DNA of 64,000 bases from Nectonema munidae (Eukaryota > Nematomorpha > Nectonematoida > Nectonematidae): the NCBI GenBank assembly GCA_030549495.1, contig JAUIRK010001010.1, positions 124,001-188,000 of the forward strand, given 5' to 3'. Shown piece after piece: positions 44,351 through 55,159 of this stretch. The notes beneath the pieces were generated by a model. That model had not been told where the DNA came from and ran no database searches. It worked only from the letters and a program-made list of their open reading frames with translations. Each line of letters opens with the position of its first letter. The first letter of the stretch is position 1. Made by a program: the position numbers and the translations under genes.

Positions 44351-47300
44351 ATGGGTTGGTTGTTTATATCAATTTTTATATTTTTTTGATTAATATTTTC
44401 GATATTTTTTTAGGTATATCTCGTGATTCATGGCATAAACGTAGAGCTACTGGAGGAAAAAGAAAGCCTATTAGGAAAAAACGAAAATTTGAACTTGGAA
44501 GACCTGCAGCTAACACCAAGGTAAATATGTATCATTTAATATCTAAATTCATTATTATTTAAACTATTTAGTTAGGCCCTAAAAGGATACATACTGTAAG
44601 AACTCGTGGTGGAAATAAAAAATACCGTGCATTACGACTTGAAATGGGAAATTTTTCTTGGACATCAAAGCGTAATTTTATATATATTACTTTTAATGTA
44701 TTTTATTATGATGATCGTTATCCCTGTCTTAATTATGATTATTATTTCTTCTGACAAGTCTAAATTTATTAATGTCTTAATTTTAATATTATTCGTACAG
44801 TTATAATTTTTCTTAGGTAGAACGCATAAAACTAGAATTATTGATGTTGTATATAATGCTACTTCAAATGAACTTGTGAGAACTCAAACTCTAGTTAAAA
44901 ATTGTATTGTTTTGGTTGATGCAACGCCCTTCAAGTTGTTTTACGAGAATTACTTTTGTATTCCTCTTGTAAAAAAAAAGGTATTTTTTTTTGATTTTTA
45001 TTTTTAACATGATGAGATGTTTTTTTTGAATATATGATTTCTCATAGTTACTCTGATATAGTTTTTTTTTATACTCTCGATTAAATTTTTTACAGGTTAT
45101 TTTGCACTATAGGAATATTTGAGTTAAAATTTTTTGAATATAATTATAATAAATTCACGGCTTGGGAGACTGAGGGAAAATATCCTACTCCTTGTACTTT
45201 TAAAAATGCAAATACTTAATTCAACTAAATAAGGATTTCTCTATATGCTTACAAAAATTAAATTATTTTAAATACATAAAAATAAATATTGGCTCCCTGC
45301 CACGAGTGTTAAATTTTTATATATCGACTATCTTCTCTTTGAAACTTCGACTCCACAACCTTATTTTAATTATAATGGATACGATGAAGTCAGTGTATAT
45401 CATAATGAAAAGTGAATGAAGTAATTCGGCTATTCAATGTAATTTTTTTTTATCAATTTTGCGAATTTTCTACCCTTATGGTTTTTTCACATAAGAAAAT
45501 AAAGAGTAAAATATCAAAAATGAGTGTATATCTAATTTGGTCGTGTAGAACAAGGGTTGTAGTTTTCAATTGAGTTAAAGTGATTGATCGAGGAGTGGTT
45601 TTATATAATACTCTTCTTTGTATTAGCTTCATAGTCTAGAATTCAATTTTTGCATTGAATGGGTCTCTGGGCCATGAAAAATCAGATTGCTCTTCACCGA
45701 AATAAAATTGAAATTCAGCTGAGAAAATGTCAAAATACTTTTCGGAAGCTCAATATTGTGAGTTTGAACTTGCTCATACAAAATGAAATGAAGCTATGGA
45801 TCCAGCATTGATTTGTACTTTTCAGAATACCATTCGGGCAGAGAGTCTAGCCAGCTTGTCTTGAACGTCACTCACTGTTATATCCTAGTAAAATTGATTC
45901 ATTTCATTAAGTTTGCCAAAAAAATATCGGCCAGCTGCGCTAGAGTAAAATGAGCATGAAGATTATTTTCATTCTCCCGTAAGAAAATTTCAGCGTCCGC
46001 CTGGAGTACATAAAGCCTGGAAAGGTATTTTCCCCTCGACAGCCAACAAACTTTAGTGTAAAAAAGAAGACCTATATGTTGAGCTCCTATTTCTTTCGTT
46101 AGAAGTAGAGGAAATTTCTCCAATGAATGGAACGAGAAAGTATACAAAATGTTGCTCACGTTTTTTGTTTTGAAATTGTGCCCCCCGCCTATCAACTTTT
46201 TTCTGGTTACACCACTGCTTCTATCTAATTTGCATTTAGAGTTAAATTAAAATAGTTTTCAATCGTTACAATTTTATCTCAATTAATATTGTTAGACTCG
46301 CGCTAAGATTTTTTTTCGATTCCAAAAACGCCACATATTTGTCTCCAATAATACAAATGAAATAGTTGCATCTTTAAAAAGTTTTGTTCTACAATAATAC
46401 TTGAAACAATAACTCAACATATCTTTCATTGAAAGCTGATGGAACAAAAGATATAAGTGGAAAAGAATGCCCGTCAATTGTAAGTAGTTTTCTCGGGTGC
46501 TTATTTTCATTTGATTCCTTTTCTTTTGTGTAAGGTGTTGAGATTTTTGAAAGGAAAGACCGTAAAGCAACCCTTAATTAGTCTGGTCTATCTGAAAGAA
46601 TGTGATGCATCTTCTATCAGCACCGCAATTCTATACATTCTTGATAAGTGTAAAATTCAAAAACACAAAATTATGAGTCAATGCTATGATGGCGAGTGAT
46701 GTCAGGTAATATTTTTCTACCAGTACTTATAGGTGAAAAATGATATCTTAACAGGCAAGAAAAAAACAGTGAAGCACTTGAAATTTTTTGAAGTTACATG
46801 AATAGGGCACTATACTAATTGATTTAGAAAGAAGATAATAATATCATTATTGGAATAAGTTTGGTAGAAGATTTGGTGAAAGTTTTGTTAGAATTCAAAG
46901 ATGACGAAAACGAATTTGATCCATTATCGCGACGACATCCATGACTTCCAAAAAATCGATGGCAGAGTTTTTGACGCTAGAGCATATCAGTGTAGTGAAT
47001 AGTGGGAAGACGTCACATGTGGCCAATCATTTTTAATAAGGGCATTAAATTCACCCCTGACACCAATCAACGCAGAAGCACCATCCGTGCAGATGTGTTT
47101 AAAATTTTGCCAGCCGAATCCATTTAATTCAAAAAAAGCGTCAAAATCGTATCGTGCTCTTTTTGAAGACAGAACAACAACACTATATTCCTCTTAATAT
47201 TTTCCGCCCTTTTTATCAGTCAAAAGTGTATAATTAATAGTTTTTTTAGTAATGTATACTTGAATTGAGATTCTTGACTACTACATTGTTTTTAATGCAA

Positions 47301-47696
47301 AGTTTAGGAGTGTTGTTTTGGCGAGTTTAATAGTTTCAATTATCTAGGCAATTGCTTGTGTCACAGAAATTTATTTATTACATTTACTAAGATGTTGATT
47401 ATTTTGAAGGTTAAAGAAAAAGAAGAAAAAATAGAAGAGATTAGCGAAAAAAAGAAAAAGTTAATTGAGACACGGAAACCTTTTTCTGATGTTGAACAAT
47501 CTTTGAAAGATCAGTTTAGCACTGGAAGATTAATGGGTGACTACAACTCATTTTTACGTTACTTATTACCTAAATATATTTTTTAGCCTGTGTTTCTTCT
47601 CGACCTGGTCAAACTGGAAGAGTTGATGGATATATATTAGAAGGAAAAGAACTTGACTTTTATCTTAAAAAAGTTAAAACAAAGAAGAGCAAATAA
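44351..47696 (+). CDS. RpS8: 40S ribosomal protein S8
   Basis: eS8 is a structural protein of the small ribosomal subunit, binding 18S rRNA in the body. Six exons: 44351-44354 (ATGG only), 44414-44520, 44572-44671, 44817-44980, 47410-47536 and 47587-47696 (stop TAA). The total is 612 nt, 203 residues (human 208). It reads [20 protein letters not shown], later [20 protein letters not shown] and [19 protein letters not shown], then [20 protein letters not shown], ending [19 protein letters not shown]. All introns are GT/AG and phases are consistent. The acceptor at 47409 is weak in pyrimidines. Oddities: the exon 3-4 junction SKRRTHKTR lacks the two Cys of human SECCTRKTR, and the helix after LVKKK is about five residues shorter. 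Introns are 50-145 bp except intron 4 (2.4 kb), which carries a snoRNA candidate and hAT debris. Confidence 0.95.
45003..45062 (+). ncRNA. Box C/D snoRNA, SNORD46-like, in RpS8 intron 4
   Basis: C box ATGATGA at 45009-45015 and D box CTGA at 45053-45056, with a C'-like TATGATT near 45032. The 11 nt before the D box (45042-45052, TCATAGTTACT) are fully complementary to the conserved 28S rRNA segment AGUAACUAUGA. The fifth base before the D box pairs with the A that precedes CUAUGACU, which by the D+5 rule is the equivalent of human 28S A3739, the target of SNORD46 (yeast snR63). Human SNORD46 is also hosted in an RPS8 intron. The terminal stem is weak (AAC/GTT), as in many intronic C/D RNAs. 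It would guide 2'-O-methylation in the nucleolus after intron processing. Confidence 0.8.
45640..46217 (-). mobile_element. hAT (FAM200/ZBED5-like) transposase fragment in RpS8 intron 4
   Basis: Minus strand from the terminus CAGTGGTGTAACC (46217-46205) into [20 protein letters not shown], then [15 protein letters not shown], and beyond a stop [18 protein letters not shown]. The motif (LL..T.VRWLSRGK...LADIF) is diagnostic of this hAT group. The coding start lies almost at the terminus, so this is an internally deleted derivative. No left end was identified. Confidence 0.7.
46290..46710 (+). mobile_element. hAT (ZMYM-type) transposase fragment
   Basis: On the plus strand near 46433, [17 protein letters not shown] matches the '[15 protein letters not shown]' block of ZMYM6-like hAT transposases. 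Further on, [20 protein letters not shown] and [10 protein letters not shown]...QCYDGE match the 'FVEV.DTTA..L...I...L......C.GQGYDGA' block. It is in the opposite orientation to its hAT neighbours and frame-broken. Confidence 0.6.
46890..47180 (-). mobile_element. hAT (GTF2IRD2/FAM200-like) transposase fragment
   Basis: Minus strand reads [36 protein letters not shown], then YALASKTLP. The 'CTDGA.A..G..GF..L', 'TH..(I/L)[10 protein letters not shown]' motifs carry the second catalytic Asp region of this hAT group. It is a separate fragment from 45640-46217, since that one has its own 5' terminus. Confidence 0.65.
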
Positions 47697-47724
47697 TTTA
47701 TTGATAGTCTTGTATGAAACATTT

Positions 47725-47730
47725 AATAAA
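47725..47730 (+). terminator. RpS8 polyadenylation signal
   Basis: AATAAA lies 29 nt after the RpS8 stop codon. No second canonical signal occurs before the hAT element begins at 47807, so cleavage probably falls around 47740-47760. Confidence 0.7.
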
Positions 47731-47806
47731 AATGTCTACATTTTTGTTTCTTTTTAACAGTTGAAAGTTTGATTTTGGTAGAGGTAATTTTAGCAATAAT
47801 TTAGAT

Positions 47807-50800
47807 CAGTGTTTCTCAAAGTGGTCCCTAGCGCCCACTTGGGGGCGTTATGAGGCTTGGTTGTGAATGGTGGTGCTGAACGTAAAAAGTTGAAAGAAAA
47901 AACTTTGAGAGCCAATAGATTTCTCAAATTTGATCGTAATTTTTTGAAACTTCACATAGGTGTTATGACAAAAAAATTAAAATCAAGTTAAAATTTCGAA
48001 AGTTTTTACTTAAATTTTTTAGCGCAGCACAACATTCAATTTTTGCTAAAAAAAAAAAGTGGTAAAGTTCATTAAATTTTTAGTGTTAAATTTATATCTT
48101 TCTAATATTGATTCTAACTCACGCTGTATATGGGTTGTTTTCATGCAAGTTGTTTATCAATGCCATTGACTTTTTTTGCCATTGATCAAGCCTTGCTGTG
48201 TGTGAAGAAGTAAGTCATCATGTGCAGGTGTAAATGCTTCGCATGCGTGCGCGTCTTACCCAACCTTGTAAGCACGCACTACAATTCTAGTTGCCAAAAC
48301 TTAGTTTTAGTCGATTATTTTATGACCTATAACTTTTTCGTTTTCAACCAAATTTATCCACAAAATGAAAGCTCAAAGATAGCCGAGACAACACTCACAA
48401 TAAGCGAAATATATAATTTTGCTTTATATACTTTTTATTTATAACTACTGTGCACACTATTTTTGTGTTAATTTTAGTATCAGCTACTGAAAAAAGGCGT
48501 TTTTCATAATCTCCGCTCTATAGGAAGTATAAAAATGTAACTTTTGTCTTTTTTTTAAAATTTAAGTTTTTATCTTTGGGCAGTTTACAAATTGAAATAG
48601 ATGTCGAAAAATCGATTTTTGCACTTTGATTCGTTTATATCAGTCTAAAATTTATCTAGTTTTCAAAAAATCTTTTTGCAAAAATCCTAAATTTCTTACT
48701 TTCCATAGTGGTTAATTCTTTGGAGGTATTTCAATGTTTTTCTTCTCAAAATATATTTTGTGTATAAATATGAAATGATATAAATTTTTCTGTGGCAGTT
48801 TTGAAAATTACCATAAAGAAAAATGAAACTTAAAATCGCGTAAATTTTGTTCAATATATAATCTTGAAAATTAGCACATAGTATAAAGTAGCATGGATTT
48901 TATGAAAAATAAATAAAGTAATATGTAAACTAAAAAAGTCCTACTAATTTATGTAAAGTTTAAATTTGATAAATGATAAGCATAAATTGCTTCGTAAAGT
49001 TTCTCCACAAATTCAAATGCGTAAAACTACATAAAAACCATGGAGGAAGAACCAATTTTCTTTATTACATGCAATTTTAGAAATTTTCAAATAATTTTTT
49101 TACATAATTTTAAATCAAAATAATTTCTTTAGAGTTTTTATGTGAAATTATTTTTTATCTCAAGAACAAAATTGTAGTTCATAACAAAATACATCTTTTT
49201 ATCAACCATCATTATGTCCCAGAATCCACCAAAGAAACAGGCCAGACAGTACTCTTTTGAATATTAAAATTTGGCCGATGTGTCTCATTTGTGAGAAAGA
49301 ATTCTCTTATGAAGTCGTCAAGGTTGGCTGAACATATCAAAAAATGCATCCTAACCAGTGTTTGGGAACCGAAAAGTATTCCCGGGTCCGAGAATACCTA
49401 GTTGTAATTGATTTATTTTACTATGCAAATCTTTGCATAAAAATTTACTGCACTTCATTTATATAAAATTTTTTACGGTAAACGGAGAAAAGTGTGCAAA
49501 CGACAAAAGTTTTTTTTCTCCTAGAACAATTTCAATGATATAGAAAGAAAAGTGTACATCTGTTTATAATAAATCAAAAACGTCAATTTCATTGCATCTT
49601 TTTGCTGTCTATATATCTCTAGGAACCGGGTTTTTTTCGGTACCGGTTCCTAATTTTCGATACTTATGCAAATCCTAACCAAGTTAATAAAGATGTTACA
49701 TACTTTCATGCTTTAAAAAATAAACTGAAAAATACATCGCTTCTCGTATGACAAGCCAAACAAAAAGCAATGAGGCTTATTTGGAAAAAGCAGTGTCGCA
49801 CGTTTTTACAATTCATCGCTAGCATTTAGTGGCTAAAAATTTGAGTTCTTGCCTCTTCGATTCACTCAGTACTGTCTTAAATCTATGAATAAAATAAAGA
49901 GCCACCCGCTGAATTCTCGAATGTTTCGTCAAATGTGTAAAGACAATGAAGAATTCGACCGTCTTCACCATACTGAACTCAGATGGCTTTCCAGAGGAAA
50001 CTGTTTGGAATGTTTTTTTCCTTATTTGATACTATCGTCCAATTTTTACAACAACTTGAGTGATGGTCTCGCATATCTTAGGATTTGTTCTGCCTATTCA
50101 TTGATTTGAATGTGCAATTATAGGGTGATATATAACGCGAAATCTAAAATCTGTAATTTCATAGATAAATTGTATTTTCTTAGAACAAATATGAGTCCGA
50201 AATTTGGTAAACTTTCCATGTCTGAAACTAAGTACTGATGACTCTCATATTACAGAAGAAATACAATGACCTTTTGAATTATTGATATCATTTGAAATCT
50301 CCAAGGGAGGATATGGTCACAAGATACAAGGACCTGATAGATATGGAAATACCTGACTGGGTCTTAAATCCATTCACTTACGATTGCTCAAATGAAACAA
50401 ATTTTTTGCTTCAAGATGAGCTAATTGCGGTGAAAAATGACTTCGAGTTAAAGCCTCTTTTTAAAAGATTGTATGCTGATTTTTAGTTATAGAGAGAAAT
50501 CCCTGATAGATATACAAATTAATGGGATAGAATTAAAATTTACTTTCTTGCTTTTCCATCAACTTACATGGCCGAACGTGGATCAGCACAGTTTCCAAAC
50601 TTTTAACCAAGCAAAGAAATCGTCTTCAAATTGCAAAAAGAGGTGATTTGAGAATTAAGTAACTTTTATCCCAGAGTAAATAAACTGTTGCAAAAACATT
50701 ATTTTCATCCCTCCCATTGATGATTGAAATCATTTTATCAGAAATCAATATATTGTAAATATGAAAAAATATGCATTTCTGGAATTTTTGATTTAATAAA

Positions 50801-50884
50801 TTTGTGATATATAATTTAAAATTAAAGGAAGGGGCGGTGAACAATTAAGTTATGTTAAAAGGGGCAATGGTTTGAGAACGACTG
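47807..50884 (+). mobile_element. hAT transposon (ZBED5/SCAND3-like), complete ends, exact 8-bp target duplication
   Basis: The left terminus is CAGTGTTTCTCAAAGTGGTC; the right one read inverted is CAGTCGTTCTCAAACCATTG. Both sides carry ATTTAGAT (47799-47806, 50885-50892) exactly. 3,078 bp. The transposase is on the plus strand from about 49210 to 50660. The first 1.4 kb is non-coding. It sits 110 bp after the RpS8 stop codon, just beyond the AATAAA, so it abuts the gene without disrupting it. Confidence 0.92.
49210..50660 (+). pseudogene. hAT transposase of the 47807-50884 element
   Basis: Pieces in order: BED-finger region PKKQARQYSFEY...HIKKC (49217-49350); HLVAKNLSSCL then MNKIKSHPLNSRMFRQMCKD and LHHTELRWLSRGNCLECFF (49830-50020); SPREDMVTRYKDLIDMEIPD, WVLNPFTYDCSNETNFLLQD and ELKPLFKRLYADF (50295-50486); then the dimerisation block with FPSTYMAERGS (about 50550) and a degraded 'LLTKKRNRLQI..RGDLR' segment. 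These match SCAND3/ZBED5-type domesticated hAT proteins. Frame changes, stops and a gap between BED and catalytic core show it is dead. Confidence 0.8.
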
Positions 50885-50892
50885 ATTTAGAT

Positions 50893-51260
50893 GAAAGGAC
50901 TTATTTGTCGAAAAGAAAGGTTCCAATTGTATAGTTCAGCTATATATTTTATTTAAAAATGGTAAAATTTGAAAAATTAAGTTTTGTTTAAAATATCAAG
51001 AATACGATTGATGATTATAATTTAATTTTGAAAAACAATCATAAAGTTATAACCTTATTAAAATTTAGTTAAATGAAGCCATTGTATATATATCAGAGAC
51101 GTACATCTGTGCTTCCACCGCTCTAACTCATTTCTGAAGGGGTCAAATTTATACTGCTGAGTCTACCTGTCAATTAATTTATATTTTAAAAATAAATTCT
51201 TATTCTCGTCATTAGCTTTTAATTATCTCAAACTAAACTTTGAAAAAATATATTTTTTTT
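50893..51260. other. Intergenic, nothing recognised
   Basis: A+T-rich. Near 51098 a CAGAGACG sequence could be a MITE terminus, but no mate was found. Confidence 0.4.
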
Positions 51261-51264
51261 TACA

Positions 51265-52396
51265 AACCTCAGTTTGGCTTTCGCCGACCCGTTAACGGCC
51301 AGAGTCGACTTTACAAAAATAAAATATATATAATTAATTTTACGGCTAGTGTTCCCAGCACGTTGAGGTTTAGCCGGTTTTTACCACTATGGCCATTTCA
51401 TTCTTTCTTTAGCATCACTTCGCACAAGCTTTCTTTTTTCCATATCGGGGTCATTCACTTCATTCCATGTTTTCTTTGGTCTTCATCTTTTATCTTCTTT
51501 ACAACGTTCCCTTCGGACATACTTTCGACTTGACCAAACCAACATAATCTATTCTCTTCTAAATGCACTTCTATATCATCAATTCCAATTTTCTTTCTCA
51601 ACACATCGTTGGCAATCCTATCTTTCCGCACATCATTCTCATCTCAGTTGTTTGTAGCCTTCTCGTGTCAGCCTTCTCCATCACCCAGCATTCAGAACCG
51701 TAACAAATCGTACTTTTAACGCAAACTTTATACAGTCTTGCTTTTAGTTCGTCAGATAAAAAATTTCCACACAATAAGCCGGATAATTCCTTGAACTTTT
51801 TCCAACCTAGGCGTATTCGCGCTCTTACGCTACTAGAAACATCACTGTTGCAATTGATCATATCGCCCAAATAACATAAATCATCAACAACATCGAACGT
51901 ATCATCTCCTAATTTGACTTTTTCAACAAGAGTATTTGCTGTCTCAATTTTTGCACTTTCTACAAACAAAGCCACTCACTGCAGAACGAGAACCCTTTAT
52001 AGATGAACATCTTTTGTGAACCCACTTATTACAAGTCGTACATAAAATGGCGTTTCTCATTACCCTCAGTACACATAATGAACAGGGGTCGACACTACTC
52101 ACTTCCCTGACATCATTAGTTTTATTACTCACGATCATCACTTTGGTCTCTCCTACATTTATTTTTAATCCTTTGCTTTCAAGTGCTCTTTTCCATTCGG
52201 TATACTTAACATTCAAATCATCCAAACTATCACCTACAACTACCAAATCATCAGCATACAAAAATTCATGATTATTTTTCGGGATTTCCGAGCTCAGAGC
52301 GTCTATCGCTATGATAAACAAAAAAGGACTTATTACAGACCCTTGATGAACACCAATATTTATTTTAAAACACTCTGAAAGCTCACCTTCGATATA
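51265..52396 (-). mobile_element. Non-LTR retrotransposon 3' half: RT with zinc-finger insert
   Basis: Minus strand reads INIGVHQGSVISPFLFIIAI (52360), EFLYADDLVVVGDSLDDL (the catalytic YADD, about 52240), WKRALESKGLKINVGETKVM, then the finger PCSLC...CTTCNKWVHKRC. After one frame change near 51960 it continues with VVDDLCYLGDMINCNSDVSS, ARIRLGWKKFKELSGLL, YGSECWVM and a degraded CWFGQVESM segment. This arrangement is that of RTE-like LINEs whose RT C-terminus carries a PHD-like Cys/His cluster. It is 5'-truncated where an R2 repeat begins (52397). The long open frames make it one of the younger elements here. Confidence 0.85.
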
Positions 52397-52960
52397 AAAC
52401 CAGTAAAATGGTATTTCTCAAGTACTTATGATATGTATTTTGAAAGCCCATAAAAATGCTTTAAATTGGTATATCGCATGATGCATTTTGTTGAGAAATG
52501 TGAAAGTTATAAGGGTTTTAATATTTGACTCAAATTTAAGCTAGGAACACTATAAATAAACTAAGCGTACACTATCCCAATAAAATAAACCACACTAAAG
52601 ATGTGGTGAAGCGTATGCAAAATAAGAATTTACTGCGCTCACAAACGCGTAATGCAACATGTGTTAATCTTTCTTCGCATAGTTAGGCCCTAAAATCACT
52701 AACAAGCGTGTTAGAATCAATAATGTGATTTATCTTCGCACACTGTCGGTATAAATATAACGAATGCCCTTCGTTAAAAATCAGAAACGTTGTATCTAAA
52801 CTAAATAAAAATTGTTTCGAAATAAAAGTTGACTACGATTATCCAACAAAACTCGTACATTCGATCGACATTTTTCACTTCAAAAATAATTTTAAATTTA
52901 TTAGAAAAACATTATACTGACCCTAACTACTGACCCATAAAAAGTAAAATATATATATTA
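52397..52960. repeat. Dispersed repeat R2, copy 3
   Basis: Matches 20540-20710 (GTATATCGCATGATGCATTT) followed by 20735-21000 (CTGCGCTCACAAACGCGTAA, CACTGTCGGTATAAATATAA, GACTACGATTATCCAACAAA). Copy 3 has an additional CACTAACAAGCGTGTTAG segment near 52697 absent from copy 1. It abuts the truncated LINE directly. Confidence 0.75.
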
Positions 52961-55150
52961 ATTTTCGACAGTTTTCTTTATCTATGACATCTTAAAATGT
53001 AAAAAACCATATTCTACCTTTGTGAATATAAAATATTGAAAAAATAATATATAAACTCATCACGTTAATTATTGGTATTTTTTGAAACTAGATAAAAGTT
53101 GACTGACCTCACATAAAAGCAGATTTTGGAAAAATAAAAATATATTTATTTGTAAAACCTAGCCTATGTTAACCACAAAGAGTATACCTTTTCAATGATA
53201 CCATTTTCATTCAACATTTTTCTTTAAATATTTACATTATGCTCCACTCAAAATGTAGTCCGTTTTTCTTCAAAAATTTAGACCAAATTTTTCGAAGTAA
53301 AGTCCATTTATTAAATTTTTTTAACTTTTGCAAAAATAAATTATTCTAGAGTATGTAGGAAACGATAAGCTTTCTAATGATATATATATATATATATCAT
53401 GAAAAAGAAATATTGAAAAACAGTTTAATTCTTTCTGCAAATCAAACAAGTAAAAATTTCCAAAAAATCGTATTATTATTATTATTATATATTACATAAA
53501 CATTTCAACCAATCATATAGTTTTCATGAAATAAAAATGTAATTTCAAAGTTAAGTGTTTTGAACATTTATGTTGAATTTTTGAAATCTTGCTTTCAATT
53601 TGTAAGTAAAATATTTTTTGAAATTTTTTATTTTAAGTATATTTTTTTTAGCATTTTATGATTTATTCATATATAATAAGGTCTGGCAAATTGTCTCCCA
53701 AGAGGTCTTGCCAGACCTTTGATATTATATATATATATTAGCGGTAAATACTTTCGTATTTGTAATCATTATTTTACATTTATTATTATTATTATTATTT
53801 ATGATGTATTATGTACACAAACCAATTTGCAAAGTTGAGTTTATGAAGATTCTTCATCTCGAAGGATTAATTTCCATTTGAAGATCTTCAAAACAAGACT
53901 CAAGAGTTGTGGAAATATGGAGAGAGATAAATGCAAAACCTATTTTTTCGGCTGCATTAAAACATATTTCATCATTGCTTTGTCTTAATATGTCTATTTG
54001 GTTCTTTAAATAAATTCTAATCTAATCTAAACATAAGTTAATAATTTATTTATCTTTCCGAAAACTTAGTAAAAGACAATTTTTTTTATTTTAATTATAA
54101 GATGTCATATATTTTTGAAAAGTTTTAAAAAAAAATTTCTTTTTTTTAGAACAGCTTTTTACCTTTTACAATTCTGTAAGATAATTATTTCTATATTTTA
54201 GTTTTGTTATTATAGTTTTGTTATTAATTTAATATTTTAATAATTTGTCTGAATTCGATCGTTCATTCTCTTTTTCATCTCATCTTACATCATCATGTAT
54301 TGTCATGTCCAATGATCATTACATCCTATAATGCGATCATCATAAATTATTTATATTCAAGCTTTTAAAAGTAACTCATACTTGTAGAAATTATTAATTT
54401 TCGCCCCCCTCTGAAAACATCTTGGGCCTCTCGTCCCCGGATGTGCGCCCCTGATATGACAATGGTTATCCTGTAGACCATAATTTCAAAGATTAAGATT
54501 ATAACTCTTGAATTGTAATTATTAATTATTACTTTGTATCAATAAATATAAACGCAGACGATAGTTTTTTCATTGTAATTAATATGAATTTTGGAAATCC
54601 TCTCCTCGTCCTGGACATAAATTGGTTAAGGTAATGTAGTTTGTGAAAAAAATTTCCACTGTATTGGCTATTTGCATCATTTTTTCTCCAAATTTAGATT
54701 TTTTAAAAAATGTGAAAAATTATGATAAAATAAACTCGACAAACTTTCTGATTTCACAATTTTAATTTAACCTATTTTTATAATTTTTTTTATACGCTCT
54801 TATAAAAATTTCGTTGCATATCTTATCTCCTTTAAACTGCATCGCATTGATGTGATGAAGGAGCTTATACCGATATCTGTTACTAAATGATGCAGAAATG
54901 AAAATCTTTTTATTCAAATGTTATAATTTTATAACTATTTTTAGACATGACACAAAGTTTATCTTGTAGACCATAATTTCGAAGATTAAGAATTATAATG
55001 ATTATTACTTTGTATCAATAAATAACTTCGATGTTTTTGAATTTAACTCTTAAACCGGATCTTCCCTTTCTAACTTTCACAACCAGTTCATCCAAACTGG
55101 GATTGACAATCTCAATTGCATATTTGACTCGAAGTTGTTGAATGACTGTG
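52960..55150. other. Intergenic with microsatellites and a hAT-like terminus
   Basis: (TA)n at about 53380-53398 and (TTA)n at 53466-53485 and 53778-53798. A perfect stem-loop lies at 53678-53719 (separate entry). At 54409-54455 an inverted CAGGGGCGCACATCCGGGGA terminus looks like the end of a hAT MITE extending leftward, with no mate seen. No genes. Confidence 0.45.
53678..53719. repeat. Perfect 12-bp stem-loop
   Basis: AAGGTCTGGCAA (53678-53689) and TTGCCAGACCTT (53708-53719) are exact complements around an 18-nt loop. Surrounding sequence is A+T-rich with no coding. Function unknown; it may be a remnant of short element ends. Confidence 0.7.
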
Positions 55151-55159
55151 TGCACTTGG

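Noticed and set aside
46205-47180. A single minus-strand hAT element spanning both minus-strand fragments in RpS8 intron 4
   Set aside because: The left fragment has its own 5' terminus at 46217, so the fragment at 46890-47180 cannot be its upstream part.
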